Origin: Marmoricola sp.
GTDB lineage: Bacteria; Actinomycetota; Actinomycetes; Propionibacteriales; Nocardioidaceae
Assembly (NCBI GenBank): GCA_025964795.1
Contig: JAOPYC010000073.1
Coordinates: 1-37,194, forward strand
Reading direction: 5' to 3'
Length of the DNA: 37,194 nucleotides
The position numbers were made by a program, and so were the translations under genes. The notes beneath the pieces were generated by a model. That model was not told the DNA's origin and ran no database searches. It saw nothing but the letters and a program-made list of their open reading frames with translations. This document shows positions 32,857 through 37,194 of the stretch, one piece after another (position 1 is the first letter of the stretch; each line of letters opens with the position of its first letter).

Positions 32857-33972
32857 ATGAAGAGCTCACGAATTCTCGCGGCCACTGCCGCCGCCGCCCT
32901 CCTCGTCGGCCCGCTCGCGGCCTGCTCCCCGCCCGCCAAGGACGACGCGTCGACGAGCAAGGCCTCCTCGGCGACCTCGGCGAAGGACGCCGGTGGCATG
33001 GGGGCCCTGGTCAAGGCCGCCAAGAAGGAGGGCGAGCTCAACGTCATCGCCCTGCCCCCGACCTGGGCCAACTACGGCGCCATCATCAAGGCCTTCTCCG
33101 ACAAGTACGACATCAAGATCAACTCGGCGCAGCCCGACGGCGCCAGCCAGGACGAGATCAACGCCGCCAAGCAGCAGGCCGGCAAGAGCACCCGCCCGGA
33201 CGTGTTCGACCTCGGCCAGTCGGTCGCCCTGGCCAACGTGTCGATGTTCGCGCCCTACAAGGTGGCGACCTTCGACGAGATCCCCGAGCAGTACAAGGAC
33301 GCGGACGGCGCCTGGGTGAACGACTACGGCGGCTACATGTCGATCGGCTACGACTCCAAGAAGGTCCCGGCGATCACCTCCGTCGACGACCTGCTCAAGT
33401 CTGACTACAAGGGCAAGGTCGCCCTCAACGGCGACCCGACGCAGGCCGGTGCCGCGTTCTCCGGGGTCGTCATGGTCGCGCTCGCCGAGGGCGGGTCGGC
33501 CGACGACGTCGCCCCCGGGGTCGACTTCTTCAGCAAGCTCAAGAAGGCCGGCAACTTCATCCCGGTCGACGCGACGCCGGCCACGATCGAGTCCGGCCAG
33601 ACGCCGGTGGTCCTCGACTGGGACTACCTGAACGCCGCCGAGACCAAGAAGCTGCCGTCGTGGAAGGTCGTCGTGCCCTTCGGCAAACCGGTCGCGGGCT
33701 ACTACTTCCAGGCCATCAACAAGGACGCCGTGCACCCGGCCGCCGCCCGGCTGTGGGAGGAGTTCCTCTACAGCGACGAGGGCCAGAACCTCTGGCTAGC
33801 CGGCGGTGCCCGCCCGGTCCGCGCCGACGCCATGGTCAAGGCCGGCACGATCGACAAGACGGCCTACGCCGCGCTGCCCGCGGTCGACGGTGAGCCCACC
33901 GTGGTGAGCGAGGACCAGGCCAAGAAGGCGACCACCTACCTGTCCGCCAACTGGGCCAAGGCGATCGGCTAG
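32857..33972 (+). CDS. ABC importer substrate-binding lipoprotein (iron/polyamine/phosphonate class)
   Basis: 371 residues. A lipoprotein signal with lipobox LAAC at Cys23 is followed by a Ser/Lys/Asp-rich linker and a type-II binding-protein fold (KKEGELNVIALPP, RPDVFDLGQSVALAN, YDSKKVPAITSVDDLL, TPVVLDWDYLNA). This is the SBP_bac_6/PotD-like family. GGAAGG is 8 bases before the ATG. It is the first gene of a complete four-gene importer. The ligand could be ferric iron, a polyamine or an organophosphonate; no diagnostic iron-binding tyrosine pair could be assigned. Confidence 0.88.
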   Translation: MKSSRILAATAAAALLVGPLAACSPPAKDDASTSKASSATSAKDAGGMGALVKAAKKEGELNVIALPPTWANYGAIIKAFSDKYDIKINSAQPDGASQDEINAAKQQAGKSTRPDVFDLGQSVALANVSMFAPYKVATFDEIPEQYKDADGAWVNDYGGYMSIGYDSKKVPAITSVDDLLKSDYKGKVALNGDPTQAGAAFSGVVMVALAEGGSADDVAPGVDFFSKLKKAGNFIPVDATPATIESGQTPVVLDWDYLNAAETKKLPSWKVVVPFGKPVAGYYFQAINKDAVHPAAARLWEEFLYSDEGQNLWLAGGARPVRADAMVKAGTIDKTAYAALPAVDGEPTVVSEDQAKKATTYLSANWAKAIG

Positions 33973-33974
33973 TC

Positions 33975-34835
33975 GTGGCGAGGAACGGCATCGACCGCTT
34001 GGTCCGTGAGGCCCTGCCGCTGGTGCCGTTCCTGGCCTTCGTCGTGATCTTCCTGCTCATCCCGACCGTCACGGTGGTCGTCAGCTCGGTCTACGACCAG
34101 GGCGTGTTCTCCCTCGACCGGATCCACGCCCTCTTCACCGACACGGCCCTCACGGCGCTGTGGAAGAGCGTGCTCCTCTCGGGCTCGACGGCCCTGATCG
34201 GGGCGGTCCTCGGAGCGGTCCTCGCGGCGCTGATCGTCAGCAGCCCGCCCACTTCGCTGTTTCGCCGGATGGTGATCTCGCTGTGCAGCGTCCTCGCCCA
34301 GTTCGGTGGCGTGGCCCTGGCGTTCGCGTTCCTGGCCACCATCGGGCTCAACGGGGTGCTCACGGTCTGGGCGCAGGACCACTTCGGCTGGAACCTGACC
34401 GGCTCGGGCTGGCTCTACAGCCTCACCGGGCTGATCCTCGTCTACACCTACTTCCAGATCCCGCTGATGGTGATCGTCTTCCTGCCCGCGCTCGAGGGAC
34501 TGCGCGAGCAGTGGCGTGAGGCAGCCGTGGGCCTCGGGGCCACGACCTGGCAGTACTGGCGGCAGGTGGCCATCCCGCTGCTGACCCCGGCGTTCCTCGG
34601 GTCGGCGCTGCTGCTGTTCGCCAACGCGTTCGCGGCGTACGCCACCGCGGCGGCCCTGGTCAGCCAGGGCAGCCCGATCCTGCCGCTGCTGATCCGCGCC
34701 GCGCTCACCAGCGAGGTGGTCCTCGGTCAGGCCGGCTTCGCCTACGCCCTGGCCCTGGAGATGATCGTCGTGGTGGCCGTGGTGATGGTCGCCTACACCG
34801 CCCTGGTCCGTCGTACGGCGAGGTGGCTGCAGTGA
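33975..34835 (+). CDS. ABC importer permease 1 (PotB-like)
   Basis: 286 residues with about six membrane helices. The EAA-type coupling loop is GLREQWREAAVGLGATTWQYWRQVAIP, with conserved EAA and G. GTG starts 2 bases after the binding-protein stop. It ends in a GTGA overlap with permease 2. Confidence 0.9.
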   Translation: MARNGIDRLVREALPLVPFLAFVVIFLLIPTVTVVVSSVYDQGVFSLDRIHALFTDTALTALWKSVLLSGSTALIGAVLGAVLAALIVSSPPTSLFRRMVISLCSVLAQFGGVALAFAFLATIGLNGVLTVWAQDHFGWNLTGSGWLYSLTGLILVYTYFQIPLMVIVFLPALEGLREQWREAAVGLGATTWQYWRQVAIPLLTPAFLGSALLLFANAFAAYATAAALVSQGSPILPLLIRAALTSEVVLGQAGFAYALALEMIVVVAVVMVAYTALVRRTARWLQ

Positions 34836-35713
34836 CCCGCCGTACCCCGCTCTCCCGCACCGTGCGCTGGGTGGTGCTGGCCCTCTTCGCGGTGTTCTTC
34901 GTGTTCCCGCTCTACGCGATGGCCGACTTCAGCACCCGCAACCTGATCCAAGGCGGTCGCACCCTGGCCGCCTGGAAGAACCTGGTCCGCGACGACCAGC
35001 TCTACTCGGCCATCACGATCTCGCTGGCCCTGGCGGCCTTCACGGTCGTGGTCATGCTCGCGGTGCTGGTGCCGACCATGATCTGGGTCCGGCTGCGGGC
35101 GCCGTGGGCCAAGGGGATGGTCGAGTTCCTCTGCCTGCTGCCGCTGACGATCCCGGCCCTGGTCGTGGTGGTGGGGCTGCGGGGGGTCTACGAGTGGGTC
35201 ACCTACTTCTTCGGTGAGTCGACCCTCACGCTCACCTTCGTCTACGTCGTGCTGGTGCTGCCCTACGCCTACCGCTCGATAGACGCGGCCCTCTCGGCCA
35301 TCGACCTGCAGACCCTGTCCGAGGCGGCCCGCTCCCTGGGCGCCGGCTGGGCCACGACGATCGCGCGGGTCGTCGTGCCGAACATCTGGTCGGGCATCCT
35401 CTCGGCCGCGTTCATCTCGATCGCCGTGGTGCTGGGGGAGTACACCATCGCCTCGCTCAGCGGCTACCAGAATCTCCAGGTGGTGATCGTCCAGATCGGC
35501 AAGACCGACGGCACCACGTCGGTCGCTGCGTCGCTGGCCACGCTGCTCTTCGGGTTCGCGCTGCTGCTCCTGCTCTCGCTGTTCACCCGCGGGCATCGGA
35601 GGGGCCCAGGGACGAACCATGTCGCCCAGGCCACCGTCGTCGCACCCGCACCCGCACCCGCACCCGCACCCGCTCCCCTCGCCACCGCCCAGCCAGGAGC
35701 CGCAGCCTCATGA
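34832..35713 (+). CDS. ABC importer permease 2 (PotC-like)
   Basis: 293 residues with about six membrane helices and coupling loop LQTLSEAARSLGAGWATTIARVVVP. GTG 34832 is favoured because it overlaps the preceding stop as GTGA and has AGGTGG five bases upstream; GTG 34823 is the alternative. The C-terminal 40 residues are a cytoplasmic tail with an Ala-Pro repeat encoded by a hexanucleotide tandem repeat, unusual for this family. ATGA overlap with the ATPase gene. Confidence 0.88.
   Translation: MTRRTPLSRTVRWVVLALFAVFFVFPLYAMADFSTRNLIQGGRTLAAWKNLVRDDQLYSAITISLALAAFTVVVMLAVLVPTMIWVRLRAPWAKGMVEFLCLLPLTIPALVVVVGLRGVYEWVTYFFGESTLTLTFVYVVLVLPYAYRSIDAALSAIDLQTLSEAARSLGAGWATTIARVVVPNIWSGILSAAFISIAVVLGEYTIASLSGYQNLQVVIVQIGKTDGTTSVAASLATLLFGFALLLLLSLFTRGHRRGPGTNHVAQATVVAPAPAPAPAPAPLATAQPGAAAS
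35641..35676 (+). repeat. Hexanucleotide tandem repeat (CGCACC)5
   Basis: Five exact copies at 35641-35670 and one variant CGCTCC at 35671-35676 encode an Ala-Pro run at the end of permease 2. In-frame copy change would only lengthen or shorten the tail. Confidence 0.85.
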
Positions 35714-36795
35714 CGACCACCACCCAGGACACCACCGAGGGGCGCACCCACCCGAGCCTCGCCGTGGAGCTGACCGGCCTGACCCGCGTCTACGGCAGCG
35801 TCAAGGCCCTCGACGGGCTCACCCTGCACATCGAGCCGGGGGAGATGGTCGCCCTGCTGGGCCCCTCCGGGTGCGGCAAGACCACCGCGCTGCGGATCCT
35901 GGCCGGGCTGGACGAGGCGACGACCGGGTCGGTGTCGGTCGGTGGGAGGGACCTGACCGGCGTCTCGGCCAACAAGCGCGACATGGGCATGGTCTTCCAG
36001 GCCTACAGCCTGTTCCCGCACCTGACGGTGCTCGACAACGTGGCCTTCGGGCTCAAGCTGCGCGGCGAGAGCGCCGCCACCCGGCGGGCCCGGGCCTCGG
36101 AGATGCTCGAGCTGGTCGGGCTCTCGGAGCACCGCGACAAGTACGCGAGCCAGCTCTCCGGCGGCCAGCAGCAGCGGGTGGCGCTGGCGCGCGCCCTGGC
36201 GATCCGGCCGAGCGTGCTGCTGCTCGACGAGCCGCTGTCCGCGCTCGACGCCAAGGTCCGGGTGCAGCTGCGCGAGGAGATCCGGCGCGTCCAGCAGGAG
36301 GTCGGCACGACGACCCTCTTCGTCACCCACGACCAGGAGGAGGCGCTGGCGGTCGCCGACCGGGTGGGCGTGATGAACCAGGGACGGCTCGAGCAGCTCG
36401 CCGCCCCGGCCGACCTCTACACCCACCCCGCAACGCCGTTCGTGGCCGGCTTCGTGGGCCTGCACAACAAGGTGACCGCGCACGTCGACGGTGACACGGC
36501 CGACGTGCTCGGCTCCCGGGTGCCGGTGCTCGAGGGGTCCATCGCGTCGGGGACCGGGGTGGCCATGGTCCGCCCGGAGTCCGTGACCGTGACGGCCGAC
36601 CCCGAGGGACGCGCCACCGTGGTCTCGGTGGAGTTCCTCGGCCCCTTCTCGCGGGTGCACCTCACGGCCGCAGGCACGGCCCTGGTCGCCCAGATGTCCA
36701 GCTCCCAGGCCCGGTCACTCGTCGCCGGCGAGCCGGTCGGGGTCACGATCGAGCCCTCGGGCGTGCTGGTCGTGCAGGAGCAGCCCGCCGGCTGA
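35710..36795 (+). CDS. ABC importer ATPase (PotA/FbpC-like)
   Basis: 361 residues. Walker A GPSGCGKT is at 51-58, Q-loop MVFQAYSLFPHLTV, signature LSGGQQ at 149-154, Walker B LLLDEP at 170-175, and H-loop FVTHDQEEAL. A C-terminal TOBE-type regulatory domain (about 260-355, including MVRPESVTV) binds small ligands or tunes activity in this class. It overlaps permease 2 by ATGA and closes the operon. Confidence 0.95.
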   Translation: MTTTTQDTTEGRTHPSLAVELTGLTRVYGSVKALDGLTLHIEPGEMVALLGPSGCGKTTALRILAGLDEATTGSVSVGGRDLTGVSANKRDMGMVFQAYSLFPHLTVLDNVAFGLKLRGESAATRRARASEMLELVGLSEHRDKYASQLSGGQQQRVALARALAIRPSVLLLDEPLSALDAKVRVQLREEIRRVQQEVGTTTLFVTHDQEEALAVADRVGVMNQGRLEQLAAPADLYTHPATPFVAGFVGLHNKVTAHVDGDTADVLGSRVPVLEGSIASGTGVAMVRPESVTVTADPEGRATVVSVEFLGPFSRVHLTAAGTALVAQMSSSQARSLVAGEPVGVTIEPSGVLVVQEQPAG

Positions 36796-37037
36796 GCCCT
36801 GCGGCAGCCACGTCGTACGGCTCGGGTGCCCAGGGTGGGAACGGCTCGGTTGGACGCTCACGCGCGGGGGCGGATAGACTGGGCGGTGCGCCAGAAGTCT
36901 GCCTGAGTCTCAGACGTAGCAGCCTCTCGCTCGCTGTCGGCCCAGATCATGGGCGAACGAAAAGAAATCGTGATGGTGAAACGGGCTTCCGTGCGTGCCC
37001 GCACGACTCCTATCCATCCGAAGGTTCCTCTCTCCCT
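36796..37037 (+). promoter_or_regulatory. rpsA promoter and long leader
   Basis: 242 non-coding bases. TTGGAC (36850-36855) and TAGACT (36875-36880), 19 bases apart, form the best promoter and predict a leader of about 150 bases. The leader holds an A-rich stretch (36955-36982), suited to S1 binding, and a perfect hairpin CGTGCG/CGCACG with a 4-base loop (36990-36995, 37000-37005). Just before the ATG the sequence is pyrimidine-rich, with only a distant AAGG 13 bases or more upstream. The layout suggests autogenous control by S1, which is inference. Confidence 0.5.
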
Positions 37038-37194
37038 ATGACAATCACCCCCACTCTTTCCGACGCTCCGCAGGTCGCCGTCAACGACATCGGTTCGGAG
37101 GAGGACTTCCTCGCCGCCATCGACGCGACGATCAAGTACTTCAACGACGGTGACATCGTCGAAGGCACCATCGTCAAGGTCGACCGCGACGAGG
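37038..37194 (+). CDS. rpsA: 30S ribosomal protein S1 (partial, C-terminus outside window)
   Basis: The first 52 codons are visible. The N-terminus (VAVNDIGSEEDFLAAIDATIKYF, then DGDIVEGTIVKVDRDE) is characteristic of actinobacterial S1, and GDIVEGTIVKV opens the first S1 RNA-binding repeat. S1 helps mRNA bind the ribosome. The ATG was chosen by homology; the ribosome binding site is weak. Confidence 0.95.
   Translation, partial: MTITPTLSDAPQVAVNDIGSEEDFLAAIDATIKYFNDGDIVEGTIVKVDRDE

Overview
This is a high-GC actinobacterial chromosome segment. The codon bias, frequent GTG/TTG starts, ATGA-coupled genes, leaderless-looking starts, an ANTAR response regulator near polA, and AftD- and PorA-family envelope genes all fit. 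It most resembles a Nocardioides-type member of the Propionibacteriales; the genus is inference, because no rRNA is present.

Layout. (1) 1-5908, minus strand: a branched-chain amino acid (HAAT) ABC operon in the order livK-livH-livM-livG-livF. LivM carries an extra N-terminal membrane region of about 400 residues, and livF runs off the window. (2) 6093-8959: a helix-turn-helix/LAGLIDADG-like protein next to a tRNA with anticodon CAA, the ANTAR response regulator (PdtaR type), a DUF554 membrane protein and a GNAT acetyltransferase. (3) 8998-11691: polA. (4) 11617-22731: an envelope-glycan region. It holds a Wzx-like flippase, a giant AftD-like GT-C arabinofuranosyltransferase homologue, a second GT-C-like membrane protein, a 43-residue DUF2613-like protein, a GT2-GT4 fusion glycosyltransferase, a PorA/DUF3068 membrane protein and a SAM methyltransferase. 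(5) 22798-27249: a MoxR-DUF58-transglutaminase-like operon whose transglutaminase domain has lost all three catalytic residues, then a convergent HxxxDG acyltransferase-fold protein. (6) 28332-31003: a secreted Asp/His/Gly-rich repeat protein overlapping a NarL-type sensor kinase and response regulator. (7) 30996-32726: a methyltransferase and an APH-like kinase transcribed divergently. (8) 32857-36795: a four-gene ABC importer of the iron/polyamine/phosphonate class. (9) 37038-end: the start of rpsA after a leader of about 150 bases.

How it fits together. Regions 1 and 8 import nutrients. Region 4 looks like a glycan assembly module that polymerises and exports lipid-linked sugars, with a small partner protein kept beside the AftD-like enzyme as in mycobacteria. 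Regions 5 and 6 look like envelope maintenance and envelope sensing. polA and rpsA, close neighbours in Mycobacterium, are about 25 kb apart here. Convergent genes often overlap tail to tail, and at least five starts sit exactly 7 bases after a TANNNT-type box, so leaderless transcription seems common. No CRISPR array, insertion sequence or prophage was seen.
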